Source: Capronia americana
Taxonomy: Eukaryota; Ascomycota; Eurotiomycetes; Chaetothyriales; Herpotrichiellaceae
Length of the DNA: 64,000 nt
Assembly (NCBI GenBank): GCA_016110215.1
Contig: JADWQD010000007.1
Location: 682,001 to 746,000 of the forward strand
Reading direction: 5' to 3'
Within the stretch, counting starts at the first letter, position 1. Every line of letters starts with the position of its first letter. The notes below the pieces were generated by a model. That model saw only the letters and a list, made by a program, of their open reading frames with translations. It ran no database searches and was not told where the DNA came from. Shown here in pieces: positions 32,687 to 44,909 of this stretch. The position numbers and the translations under genes are program-made.

Positions 32687-33819
32687 ATGACTCCTAACAA
32701 GCGCAAGAACACACCAAAGGCGTCAGTATCCGGTGAGTCTACCTTGAATTCTCAAAGCAGCCTGATTGATGCTGATGATAAGTGAAAGCTGGCTCAGATC
32801 GGTCAAACCCGGTTGCTCCCAACAAAACCACAGAGCTCGACCAAGCTGGGGGTCTTACCCACGAACAGGATACCAAGGATGCCATTATTGATCACTCAGC
32901 ATCTGACGTTGACACGACCAGCGAAATGGCAAAGCTGTGTATAACCAAAAACAAACAGGAAGCCATGGCGAAAGATCCCTTTACCATACCAGCCAACTCC
33001 GGTGAACGTGTCCTGGAACCAGCCAGACCCTTGCCTACTAAACCAGCAGAAGCTTCATGGGATCGGAAGAGAAACGCCTTTCAAGACCGCAACTCCACCC
33101 GCATTCCCAGAGAAGACATCCTCGCCATATACCCGACCGAAGAAGCCTGGCGCACCATCTACACCGCCGCGCTCTCGAGTAACGCTTTCGCCCGAGACCT
33201 CCTCATGACGCACATTCTCTTCCACTCCGCCGTGAAGAACAACGAGATCCACGACGTCCTCCACCGCGGCGAGCAGCTCTTGACAGGACAATGGCCCTAT
33301 ACCGCCGTGCCAGCCGAAGTCAAGCAGAATTACTTCGACTGGCTGGATTGGCTGGCGTGTCTGGACGAAGCGACCCCCAATGCCCTACGACAGCATAACT
33401 GGATGGTCCTCCTCGAGCGAGAATACAAGGCCGCCGAGCCGATGTGGAACCGTTTCTGGGTATTGAACCGCGAACTTGACCACGCCGAATCGAAGTCCTG
33501 GTCCACGTTCACAATCATGCCGCGTAAGATACTGCTGGAAGAGATGGACGGGATTGAAATTAGGATGGCGGCACACAATCGGAAACGCCATTTCTTGCAG
33601 AGCGCCATGATTGCCGGGAAGGAGTGGGTGCCGAGGATGTACATGCCACCGCCCATGTGGGTCGATTGGGATATAGTAGTGGAAGATATCGTTGCCGCTG
33701 CTGCGTCGCAGGATGAGACGGACGATGAGTTTCACAGCGAAAAGACCCAGGCGCGATACGAGAGCGGGCATGTGTCGGACCCGGAAGCAACGGGGAGTGA
33801 CGAGGAGTTTGAGTTGTAG
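32687..33819 (+). CDS. Unidentified protein, two exons
   Basis: Exons 32687-32732 and 32783-33819, about 360 residues. The 50-nt intron (GTGAGT...GATAAG) joins KASVS/VKAGSDRSN in frame. The first 100 residues are polar and low-complexity. Residues about 105-320 look folded: Trp- and Tyr-rich, mostly helical (IPREDILAIYPTEEAWRTI, FARDLLMTHILFHSAVK, YFDWLDWLACLDEATP, MWNRFWVLNRELDHAESK). The C-terminus is acidic (SDEEFEL end). No signal peptide or membrane segment. I do not recognise the family; the purposeful codon pattern and clean intron make it a real gene. Confidence 0.7.
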
Positions 33820-34082
33820 AAAGGGTTCCGGAAAATTCTCCCCGCTTGGCTCATCTTATGCTGATGATAGAAGCGAGGGCCGCCGAAGACGGCGTGCGTG
33901 ACCACAAAGGCATCGGAATGGAATCTAAAGACTCGGATTCAGCACACCATAACGCACGCTCGATCACAGGCCCAGAAAGTCAGTAACGACCGCTTGGGAA
34001 ATACAGCAAACAACACATAGCACATAGTAGGAACTCTCTTGGAATCGTTTCTAGCAGTTTTAATTTGTTCTTTATCTGCTTC

Positions 34083-36958
34083 CTACATGACGACACACCC
34101 ATCGCCCTTGACCTTCCCTTCCACTCGCGCCCTCAAAAGCAGCCAGTCGCTCCTTCGTTCCGCGAACTCCACCACCTCTTCCACGGTGAAAACGCCTTTA
34201 TACCGATCCTGGTCGGCGATAATGGTACTCATCTCGCTCACGTCCCGATCACTCGTCCCTTCGATCAAATAGATCTGGGCCAGCGAGCGCAGCGCCGTGA
34301 AATAGCTGGACAGATCGGGATTCTTGAACGTCGATATGAACTGGGCATAGGCCGTCAGATCCGAGAGGAGGCTCAGCGAGCCGGCACACGAGATCCGCTG
34401 CCGTTTGATATGTTTGGTCAGGGTTGTGAAGAGACGGAGGCCGACCTCGGTGGTGAACACGTCGAGCAGGCTCTTTTCCGTCGCCCCGGTGAGCATGCTG
34501 GTATGGTGGCCGACCAGTTTGATGACGCGCTGGGCTGTAGGCGTGGGCTGCCCAGAGAAGTCCATGACAGGGAGTTTACTGGCGATGCTCGCCGGGCGGC
34601 CGGCCACGCCGTTCAGGATCGAACTCATAGTATTGGCATGGTGAGGGGCGGCATTGTCGTCTTGCAGGGCGAGCTCGGGGTAGAAGTCCGTGGGCAGTTG
34701 GGTGGTGGCGCAAATATATTCCACCTCGTCCATGAGGACGTCGATGCCCTTGCCCAGTCCCGCAGCAACGCGTTCGTCGAGCATCGCCTCGAATTTGCGC
34801 TTCTCCTTCACATTGACGTCGAGGAAATCGTCGCGGTTAGAGATGCGCAGTCGGACGAGCTCCGACTCGTAGAAGACGTCTAGCATCTGCTGGATCAAGT
34901 CACCCACGTTGACTAGCTCGAGAAAGGTGGCTAGCGGGGCTACTTGAATGGTTGCCGGTGTAGTGGTGTCCGCGCTGGTCTCGCGAGGCGAATAATGGGA
35001 AAGATGATCGATGGCCTTGTCGAAGCCGGTCTTGACGTGGCGGATACCTACAGTCTGGACCAGAAGATTGAAGATGGCTGAGCATTGCGTACGTGCAGAT
35101 TCGCCTGCTTGGCCTGGCAGCGCGATGAATTGAGAAGCACGGTCAAGGGACGACTTGGCGGCATGGACCAAGTTGAGAGCGATCTCAATTGAAAACAGAG
35201 ATTTGATGTTCTCGAGTTTTGTGTTCATCAGGGCCGCTTTCGCAGCAAGCTCGTCTGTTGGCGCTTCTTGAGGGAGCGTTGGGGTCGCAGCTCGAGGACC
35301 GCCTGTGTTCGGCGTGGACGGCCTGGACGACGTAGCAGCTTCGGCGTTGAGCTTCTTGACAGGAGTTTTGGCAGTTTGAGATCCACTGAAGCTTGGGAGA
35401 ATATTAACCGGCATCATCAGCACCTGCTTGAAAGATGACATAAAGTCCTTCTTGTCGGCTTGCCGATTGACGTTGGACATGAGGAAGCTTTCTGTTGACG
35501 CTGCCTGTTCGGACAATGCTCGATCCCATTGTTCGACCTCCGAATCTGCCTTGTGTCGAAAGAAGGCCAGTTCTTCCTCAAGATATGTCTCTAGGTGAGG
35601 TGCAAAGATCTGAGCTCCGATCGCGTTGCAGCGGCTAATGGTGGCCTCGTCCGTGTCGTCAGAGAGGACAGCACTTTCGATGAATTGTTTGGTGGCTTGA
35701 AACGTCCCCGAAATGATCCGTAAATACATCGGTGTCCCGCGCGCTCGAGCTTCTTCGAACAACTCTGACAGAAATGGTCCCAGGATCTCCTTGGCGACTT
35801 CTTCAAGTAGTAGAAGCGACACTTCGTTAGCATTGGGAAAGACAGCCTGGACGATACCATTTTCCTGTGTGAGAGCGTTCCCCATCCTTTCGAAGTATGC
35901 TTGCACTCTTTCGAGTGACAACTGGCCGTGCCCCAGGGAGTAGTCAATGCAGTCTGACACTGACCCGAGTTCGGATTTTTGGTTTATGATCTTGTTATCG
36001 TGCAGAAATAGGTCAATCCCACTCCTACAACCGTTGAGAGTATGCATAACCCGCGCAGACTGGCGCATCTTGCCCTGGATATCCTTGAACTCGTACCCTT
36101 GTCGGAACTCTAACAGAGCTTCCGTATCGAACATGGAAACGGCCTCATTTATTTGCTGCTCCCTTTTGCCTGATCCGGGCGAAAAATCGCTCGCGGAGAA
36201 GATTCGCACATTCGCCAGAAGCCGGGCTTGTTGATCGGGAATGTCAAAGTCTTTGAATATGCGGCACTGCATCGGATTAGACGTCGAGAGCAAATCCTGA
36301 TAGAATGGTGCCAAAAGTCTATAGATTTTCCCATATTCCTGTCTGGCCTGTCCTCGAACAGATCTGACGCGGGAGAACGCTGACAAGGGAGCATCATGGT
36401 CGACAGGTAGTTCTGAAGCAGATATAGCCCGTGGACTTGATGTTTCAGCAACATCAAAGCCGTCTGCCACCGCCACTCGAGGCCGCAGTGGTGAGAGCAG
36501 GCTCGGTTGACGCGTCTGATGCAGCGGAGATGCGTCGACATCGAACAAAACTTCCGGTCTGCCTTTACCGTTAACCAGGTTGCGGTCCACGGTACTCTTT
36601 CTTCGACTCGGGGTCATGGGTGCCTTCGGCGGCTCGGCTCGTCGTCTGGCTTCAGTGTCATTCCAGCAGCCCATTATTCTCAGTCTTTTAACCCATCTTG
36701 CATCGTCGTACACCATCTCGTGCATGCGGCGAGAGACTCGTGCAAACCGAAGGAGGTCAGACACCGCGAGGTAGTCGACCAAAGTAGCCAGCACCTCTGA
36801 AATGGGTTAGCAGGTGCCAATGCGTATTGAAGTGAGGAATATCCTTTACCTGCTGGGAGGATGGGTTTGGAGATGATCATATCCGCCATCTTCAAGGATG
36901 CCAGCGGATCTCTCCGCGGCACCTTGTTGAGAGCTGGGGGCTTCCTGGGTTTCGACAT
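34083..36958 (-). CDS. RCY1: F-box/Sec10-like trafficking protein recyclin-1
   Basis: Exons 36958-36850 and 36796-34083, about 940 residues. The intron (GTAAAG...TTTCAG) joins SKPILPA/EVLATLVDYLAVSDLL. The N-terminus has an F-box (residues about 35-80, LPAEVLATLVDYLAVSDLL then FARVSRRMHEMVYDDARWVKR). After a disordered linker, the region from about residue 170 to the end is a long helical Sec10-like array. The last four residues are CVVM, a CaaX prenylation box, as in yeast Rcy1. The protein acts with Skp1 in endosome-to-Golgi and plasma-membrane recycling (established for the yeast family). A 262-base gap separates its stop from the convergent gene at 33819. Confidence 0.93.
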
Positions 36959-37506
36959 GTTGGCAGTCGATCCGAAGGTCCAGGAGGGCGCGAACGAACG
37001 ACGGCGTTACACGATTTCCTATGAATCATGTCGCTGAGAGTCGCATCGTGGCCTCGAGACGACAACCAACAGAGTGATACCGGACCCTGCCAGCCAATTT
37101 CGCATCCACGGTTGCGCAGCAAGAGGTCGAGTATGCAGTACTTTGAGTTTGCCCCGTCAAAGGAGTCACGTTGCAATGAAAGTGGGAGGTGGCAGCGGAA
37201 ATGGAAGCCTTGTTAGACCCCGATTCTCAATCTGAATTCTGATTCTGCTTCGGACTCCTCTCGCTGCTATAAACATTTTGGACTGCGACTGGACTCATAG
37301 CGCCCAACCCATCCAACAAAGCGAAATGTCCAGGTGCTCTACATAGTATGACCATATGACCGTTAATTCTACAGTGCACTCTGGTTGTGTGCACTATGAG
37401 CCAATGCCCAATCCCATCACCGATGATGCTGCCTGAGACAAGAGCCTTAGTAGATCCGTTCATGCTCCCTTTGAGAACTCTCCTAAGGACTGTATGCATC
37501 AGGATC
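36959..37506. other. Intergenic between recyclin start and velB stop
   Basis: About 550 bases between two minus-strand genes. It holds the recyclin promoter and velB 3' end. No other feature is visible. Confidence 0.55.
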
Positions 37507-38932
37507 CTACTCATCTTGCTCGTCATCATCGTCTTCGTCACTTCCCTCTCCACGATTCCGCTTCCTTGCCTTACCCTTAGTATCGGACTTCCTGATCGGT
37601 ATCTTGATTCCCTGCAACGCAAATTTCTCGCTCCAAGCAGTTGTCTCGACAACGCCTGGGAATTTTTTTGCGCTGAATACCTTGAAGGGTTTGGTGAACG
37701 TGGAGGCCAGGCACGGACATTCGACGAGCAGTCCGTTTCTAACCTCGCCCGTCAACCCCTCTTCACCGTCCAGACCGATTTTGCCCAGTGCAAAGAGCTG
37801 GCACTTCAGTCGAAACCAGCCTTCGGTTCGAACGCTCAAGTCCTGGAAGATGAAGAAAAGTCCCGGTTGGTCGTCCAGGCCGTCCAACTTTTGAAGACTA
37901 CTGTGACATTGGCCAATAAGATTCTTGGACGGTTCAGACCTGTTTGGACCAGGTGAGCCCATCTCCTGGGTAGGGCGGGACTGAAGAGATGCTGCCGGGG
38001 ACGTCACCATCTCGTGGGGAAGGCCTCGTTGCGGGAAAGAACCGTTGTAGGGGTTCTGATAGTGTCCGTTGTAGCTTTGCTGGATGTTAGGTGGGTATGA
38101 TGGAGGTCTCTCGTAAGGAGACGATGGAACGCTCGCAGGTGCGGTTGTAATCACGACGTCCCTACGATAGGCGGGAGCATTCATTGGGTCGTATGAAAAG
38201 AGTTGCTGAGCTCTAGGACCCATCTGCTGGGATATGGGAGGATACGCGGTTGTGGTAGTCGCCGATATAGACGGAGCAGCGGCATTATGCCTGACACAGT
38301 TGTCTTCATGCTCGCCATGCACATCCCAGAGGTCAACGCTGAGAATGAGCTTCGACCATTCCGAATTTATGCTGCGTCTGATCAGACAACCATAGTGCGC
38401 GGATCTAGAGAAACACCTACTCGTAGCTGATCTCCTGGTTTGTGGCCGAGTCGAGAATCAATAGCTTGACAATTAAGGGGGGTGTGATGGGTCGGCGATC
38501 CTGCAGAAGATGTCAGCCTGTGACGCGATGGCTAGAGGAAGTCGCGTTCACCTTGTCGCCAAAACCACACATGCGTGCGCGTTGTGGTTGCTGCTGAATA
38601 AGCAGGACAAAAGCATGGTTTCCCCAGACTCTGGACATGGTCGGAAGGTCTGGCAGGTCATAGTTCGACAGGTCATCAGTGGCACTGCTTGCTTGGCTCG
38701 GGCTCGGTGGCACGCCGTTGCCGTTCGGTAAAGGAGACATATTGCTGCCCTGCGTAGGGTATGTGCCATTACCAGCTATGGCGTGCATATTGCTGTTCGG
38801 CAGAGGTTGTCCCATGCTATATGGAGCATACGGCGGTGGTATGCGTAGTGGTGGAGGAGTTGGTGAAGTATGCATGCCCTGATGGAGGAGGACCTTCGGA
38901 GGAGGGAAATTATGCTGTTGCGAGGGATACAT
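37507..38932 (-). CDS. velB: Velvet complex regulator VelB
   Basis: Exons 38932-38552, 38500-38421 and 38371-37507, 441 residues. Introns of 51 and 49 nt have GT-AG ends and restore QRARMCGFGDK/DRRPITPPLIVKL and QEISYD/INSEWSKLILSVDLWD. The velvet domain is split: the first part (about residues 110-185) ends at DVHGEHEDNCVRH, then a Pro/Tyr/Ser-rich insertion of about 110 residues, then NLIGQCHSSLQKLDG, LFFIFQDLSVRTEGWFRLK and FSAKKFPGV. This large insertion inside the domain distinguishes VelB from VosA and VeA. VelB dimerises with VeA or VosA to control development and secondary metabolism (established in Aspergillus). The tail is unusual: a basic stretch (KGKARKRNR) followed by an almost purely acidic end. 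A long gene-poor region lies upstream. Confidence 0.93.
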
Positions 38933-41900
38933 AGTCCGAAATGAGCTCGCAATATATATAGGAAGAGGATTTTAAGAAATCATAAATGTGCAGCATCCAA
39001 GTCCTGGTAGAGGAAGTCGCTGGGGTGCTTGATTGGCTCTTTCCCAACACAAAGACTAATCTTCCAAACCGGAGGCGGCAGTCCAGTAACGACAGTTGTA
39101 ATGGAGCCTTCAGAAGGTCAAAGGCCGGAAAGAGGACCTGACTCTGAAAAGATCAGGTTTCTGTCCAAGAGCAGTCTCGGAAATGCAAACTTTTCTTGAA
39201 ACCCGACTCGCTCCCCAGACATTCAGCCTCCCGAGGACAAGAAAGTTTTGGGCACCCAAATAATAGAAACTTCGGTTCAAGGTAAGGTGAGGGGGTAAAA
39301 ATCCCACCAAACAAACGGAAGCGTCGAGGTGACACAGAATGTAGGAGGTCGAGCCACAACCAGGTGCACAAACGGTGACTTTCGAGTGACCGGTAGGGAA
39401 GAAGGACCACCAGTGAGACCAAGCGGATGTCGCTTGCTTTTCGAGATTGGTAACGCCGAGAAGGTTGACGGTCAACAGCGCACTGTGCTTCGGTAAATCG
39501 TCTTGTCGAGTTGTCCGGCCGCGCGACGAAGGACGCCCAAGTAGCTGGTCTGGCGGGGCGCCGTAAACAGACGGGCTGTGGCTGTCTTGCAAAGGGTTAA
39601 TGAGGTTGTGAGCACTCTAGCAGCCACTCTTCAAGCATCACCACAACCCCAGGCGCATCTCTGGATAAGGGTGATTGACCGTGACTTTGACGACTTCCTC
39701 AGCCCAAAGCTCGAATATACTGTAGGTCTAGGACCCCGTGTGCCCCGGAAGCCAGTTGGAAAGACGGACAGTGATAGCGCAGACACAGACGGCACCGTTG
39801 GGACCGTGGTTGGTGGGGACCGTGGTTGGTGAGGACCTCAGCGAGGTTGTTGGTAAAAGCAACGATGAATGGTCTGTGTCATGCTGTATGCACCAGGGCA
39901 GTATGTCGGATAGGCGAAATTGATTCGAACTGACTGTTGCGATGAACGTTCTAGCACTTGTGTAGGGAAGGAGATTGGCACTATTATGTAGTGCCAGGTG
40001 AAGATGTGATGGCTGGCTGATCAGAGAGGAAAAGATTGTGGCCGGAGAGCTGATATACGAGTACTAGTGAGACGAGTTGAATTCGAGGTCAGGTCCGATC
40101 TCACAGCTCGGCGCGAGCAGGACGGGGAGAAAATTCGCTGGCGTCGAAAATCAACGTTGCATATAGATAAAGCCCTTGTCCGCAAGACTTTACTGGCCGG
40201 CTCAATTATGAACAGCGGTGCTTGAGCACGGAGGTCGAGAACGCAACCTCAACCCAACGCAACCCCAGGCCACATCCGGCAAGGTCTACAGACGCCAAAG
40301 CAGCGTGCACCGACTTAAGTTGTGGTTGTGTTTACTAAGAAACCAACAAGAACTCACCCTTTCCGGCCAGCTCGTGGCTGCAGAAAGGGTCGCCCTACGA
40401 GAGACCTTGTCCCTTGTGTCTAGGCGGCGATCAGCCTCCTTCGTCTAGCCACCGAAAACGCCAGCGGAGGGACGATCATCGGCATCTATGTACAGGAGCG
40501 CTGGATCGAGCAACAATACAACTTGTGCAAGGACCGTGGGCAGGCCCAAGCTCCCGGATCAATAGGAGCCGCCCAGGACTCGAAAAGCCAGTGTGAGGCC
40601 TTCAGCAGGAGGACGGACAAACATCGCATCCCGTCCGTTGCACCATGAAGCTGTCGAGGCCACTATCTATTCCAGCGGTTATTTCTAGAAAACAAGCAGC
40701 GACTTTCAGATTCGGTACAAAAGACAGGGATCCGCGTTCGAAGCCAACAAAAAAACGGCTGCGCATCCGACAGGGCGGCGAGAGGGTTTAAACCCACACT
40801 TGTCCCTGGCATGATCGGGACTTGCTTTTTGGGCTTGCTAGGCGAGCATGGGAGAAACTCCATCCGCACCGCCACTCGTATTCTTGTTGCTCGCCATGCA
40901 GCGTCTCCTGACTTCTGAACCCCGCGGCGGCTGCCTTCCACACCTCGTGTTCGAATGCCCTTCGTAGCAATAAAGGTCGTTGATCCTGCGCATTTACCCA
41001 TGTTAGTTCTTCTGTGGTTACACGCTCTTCGTTTGGCACCTAGCTGGCTGGAATGATTGTGAGCGCTGAGTACTCGAGACCGAGTCCTAGTGTTCTATAG
41101 GCTTTGCGCTCGAAGCTTGCTAACAACATCCGATTGCAGCCACGATGACCTCTCCATCGATATCTTCCACTGCCACGGTTCAGAACGCGACAGTTCTGTG
41201 TAGTCGACGGCAGCCAGATCCGAAAATCCAAAATCCCTTGCTCCACACGAGCTGGATACCTCCCCTGCCATTGATGGCGTTCAAGTTTCGATCCGCCGGG
41301 GGTCCGCGGGTTTGGTGAGGCGTTAGCGGTGCAGATTTATTTACTCGTACTTTCCTTGGTGGCCATTACCTTTTAGGACCATCAGACCTTGATCCAGCTC
41401 TCATGAAATCAGTGGCTTGACCCCTCGGTGCGACATGTCATTTTTTGGACGTTTGCATTTCCAGGCTGCACGGGCATCGATTTCCGGCTAGAGGATGTGG
41501 ATGTCCTGGGGGTAAATGGCCACGAGGTTGACACGTACTGCGTCAAATCACTGGGCTGTGTGTCACCTCGGTAGTATGATTGGGTTGTTTGCTGGCATGT
41601 GCAGCAAGCGGTTATTGCGGTGGTCACTACTGCTCACCTACGTACTATAATCGCTCTGGACCTTATCCGAGCACATCAACGCTCGACACCCAGGCTTTGC
41701 CTGCGAATAGCGACTACATCCAGAGGAATCCGTCTCCACTCCTCCGGTACCGCTGCCGCTGCTGAGCCCAATCGCCTTTATGCGACATCCCGCGATACGC
41801 ATCACGGCTTCGGCTGGTTCGACTAATTCAAGGAAAGATCAAGCGATGGAGAACAAGACCAACAGTTGCTTGGAAATATGGCTACAGAAAGAGGGGCGGT

Positions 41901-42058
41901 TCCGATCTACAAACCCTTGATCAGCAGAACCGCCTTGCAAACTCCTTGTGGCAAAGCTGGATTACTCGTATTCTTGAGGGCAACACACATCAAAGATCCC
42001 GCCAGATTGCCGCATTCGAAGACGATCTGCGCTCCTTGTCAATCAACTAACCCCGTCG
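38933..42058. promoter_or_regulatory. 3.1-kb gene-poor region upstream of velB
   Basis: No supported coding sequence in 3.1 kb, unusual for this compact window. It contains a perfect 16-bp tandem duplication (39800-39831) and three copies of TACTCGTA or its complement (40056, 41342, 41963). It may be a long developmental promoter and leader for velB, or hold an unrecognised non-coding transcript. The visible frames (up to 160 codons) have no recognisable features. Confidence 0.4.
39800..39831. repeat. Perfect 16-bp tandem duplication
   Basis: GGGACCGTGGTTGGTG occurs twice back to back, in the region about 870 bases upstream of the velB ATG. Confidence 0.85.
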
Positions 42059-42589
42059 TTATTTCTCCCCATTGTTCTTGCCAGTCAGGTTGTCTTTTGC
42101 CTTGTCCGCAAATGCGCGGAGACCACTTCGGTCCTTGCTGAATGAATCTGATCGCACCTTCTCATTATGGGCGCGTGCTTCCCTTTGCTCCGCTTCAGTG
42201 GGCTTATATAAATTGGCTGCGCCACCTGTCATGGAGGAACGATCAGTATGGCTGTGCTACAGACGATGTACGGGGACTTCAACAGTCAGACTTACCTCTG
42301 CCGGTGTGGTACACATTTTCTGGAATCGTAATTCCGGGTACATCAACATCTTGAGCGCGCCTTGCCTCCTCTGGATTATCAAGCTTGGCCATGTTGCCGG
42401 TTCCACCACGACCAGTGGTGTACACGTGCGATTTTAATGTGGGCGTGGTCTGGGGCTTGAAAGCAGGCGATCTGCTGTCTTTGATGGTGACATTGCCTGA
42501 CCAAGAGATTAGGATTCGCATCTCACGGTGATTATGATTTTGCACTGACCAGCTCCACCACGGCCGTATGTTACCGTTTCGTTCGTCAT
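42059..42589 (-). CDS. Small DUF3602 protein (GRGGxGN repeats), three short exons
   Basis: Exons 42589-42550, 42496-42296 and 42225-42059 give 135 residues. Introns are 53 nt (GTCAGT...GGTCAG with CTAATC branch) and 70 nt (GTAAGT...GACAG), both phase 1. The joined protein carries three diagnostic repeats: YGRGGAGN (residues 8-15), TTGRGGTGN (40-48) and HTGRGGAAN (77-85). Between the second and third is EEARRAQDVDVPGITIPENV, then a Lys/Glu-rich tail (FADKAKDNLTGKN). This is the pattern of DUF3602, found in ascomycetes and in yeast Par32, which binds ammonium transporters under TORC1 control (family knowledge; this small fungal version is uncharacterised as far as I know). No signal peptide. 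It is the only gene I can support between velB and the debranching enzyme. Confidence 0.88.
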
Positions 42590-44909
42590 TTGTACTGATG
42601 ACGTTCTGCTTTTGAGTACAGATACCGGCGTGTTCGCAACTAGCACGACAACAAACCGCGGGACAATGCACCTCGCCCTCAGAATTCAATAAACTCCTCT
42701 TACGCGCAGTTCCTGGGGGTGCGAAAATGCGAGGCAGGGACAATGAAAGAAAGAAAATTATTGGTGAGCTGTGCACGTAGTCGTGGTGGAGATGTGGAGG
42801 GAACAAAGGTGAAAACCCGAGCTCGACAGTGACCCATCGATCAGCCTTTTAATGTGTTGACTTGCGGTTCTACAGGTTTATTTCTGGGTTCGGAAGCTTG
42901 CATCATAGCGCCCAGACAATGAAAATCCTTCTGATGGTCACACGTGCGGAGAGAAATTGCGTCTCAAGCCTGGGGAAGGAGGAATAAGATCAAAGTTAGA
43001 CGTAACAGAAACAGCCTCGTCGAATCGAGTTGGAGGCTAAGAAGGCTGGGCACTCAGGTCTGCTCTTGTCTGCCTTAGAGCTGCTACATCGCGAGACCTG
43101 TTATGAAAAACCGTACAAGGCACCTGCTAAGATGGAAATTTCGGCAGGCACTACTCGTACGAGTCTCAGGAGCATGGCATGGCCTGGAATCGTTGTTTCG
43201 ATCGATTGTTCTGTTTGTCCTCTTTGAGATGCGCTAAGGGTACGTACCCCAGATTTGAACGATCGCTAATTGATGATGTCAACTCGCCGCATCGTCACCA
43301 TTCAGTGATCGTCTACCCACCTTTTTTTCTCCGTGGCTACGATCGAGCACGTCCAGAGGAAAAGATAGATCTTTCGAGCTTGAAATAATCTCAACTTGTG
43401 ATTTCCGTGTGTGACCTCTGGCGAGAGACAATTGTCCCTGAATTTCAATGGGATATTTTTAGGGAACTTTGCTTCCCCAAGCAAGCGCTTCGTTTAAATT
43501 CCGTTCAGTTGTCAGATCTAATATTGCGCACCCGAAGGTGGAGAATTCGCCATTCCTGCCTCACCGCCTCTCAGTCTGCCATGAAATCACAAGTTCTGCG
43601 CATCACCCCAGGACATTCCGGCACGGCGGGTTGATGTTGCAAGAGAAATATATGAATCAATCGAAGACCATATAGGTTGATTTGTCAAGACTTGCAATGT
43701 CTCAGGCATCAACGGTATCAGATCTTTTATTGAGAGCGATGCTTGCTTGACAGATTAGCGAACACGAGAAAAGAGCGTCCTTTCCAAAGAGAACTCTTCA
43801 AAGCCATCGTATCTCGTCACGGCACTCAAGGATGTTCCCTCACAGCCCCGGTGCTCATTTCTATCTCGCCGCGATCATACCGTAAATGCAGCTCTCAATT
43901 GAGAGGATGGAAGATTGAAATACTGGTAGTATAAGACTCATGCACCTCGAGGCTGGTATTCGTACTCGTCGGTCACGATGAAGCTTACCCCGAACACCAT
44001 GTGGCTCGATCGCCAGGATGTGCAGATGGACATCGGTAAGCTCTTTGGGACCCGCGGGGACTTACTCGTACAGAGCAGGTTGCGTTGAGGGAGTTCTACA
44101 CAGAAAAGGTTTCTGTTGGGCACGCTTTACGGAATCCATGCCGCCAGGTGGATGACTGCGATCGTGAATGCTCGACAAGAGTTCTGAAGGGAGTCTCTCC
44201 CCGTCAGTCCCTCTTTGCGGCTCCAAGTCAGCCACTGACGCGATGAGATTTCGCCAGCGAATTTGGGCGGCCCCTCCGACTAACGATAAGCACCCGCCGC
44301 CAGGGCGTCATCTAGGCACGGTTAGCACCCCAAAACTTGATTCGCTCCTCACTATTCGCCCGGTAAACTTGGAATATCTCCGTTTCTTGTGCTGGAAAAG
44401 AGGCCGGGCGGGCAAAGTGGGATGCAGGAACACGCCCGACGTGAACTTTTCCATGTCGAATCGCCCATTGAGCGCCTAAAGAGAGCTCAGAATCTGGTTT
44501 GTACCACAGAGAGGCCGTGCCTGCCATGCGGTGAACTCTCCCAGGCGGGCTAGCTGTCTCCCCGCTTCCAAAGCTCCTGCCTCGCCGTCGCTGCTTGGTT
44601 GCCACTTTCCTCAAAGGGTCATAATGGACTTCGCAGCACCAGATGCTGAATATTCTTTTCTGCTTTCTCACCCCATTTTTCGGTGAGCGACCATCCTCTT
44701 TAACAGCTTCTGGTACTCGCATCGTGTATTCCTATCACTTTTCTGTCCTTCGATACGCATTCTTTGAGCATCATTGTTACCAGCCTGCACTTCCACCTTG
44801 TTCCGCTTTCAGTTTGGGATTGAAGCAGCAGCCGACAATGCAGCAATAGAATAGCAACTCGACGGAACTCCAACCCAAGCCCACCTCAGTCTTGCCTCGA
44901 GCCAGGAAC
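42590..44909. promoter_or_regulatory. 2.3-kb divergent region between the DUF3602 gene and the debranching-enzyme gene
   Basis: Between opposite start codons. No supported gene. Two copies of TACTCGTA (43152 and 44063). Short frames here look random. The part nearest 44909 is pyrimidine-rich and likely the debranching-enzyme leader. Confidence 0.45.

Noticed and set aside
39110..39592. 160-codon minus-strand frame upstream of velB
   Set aside because: No recognisable motif, Cys/Ser-rich random composition and overlap with another frame on the same strand.
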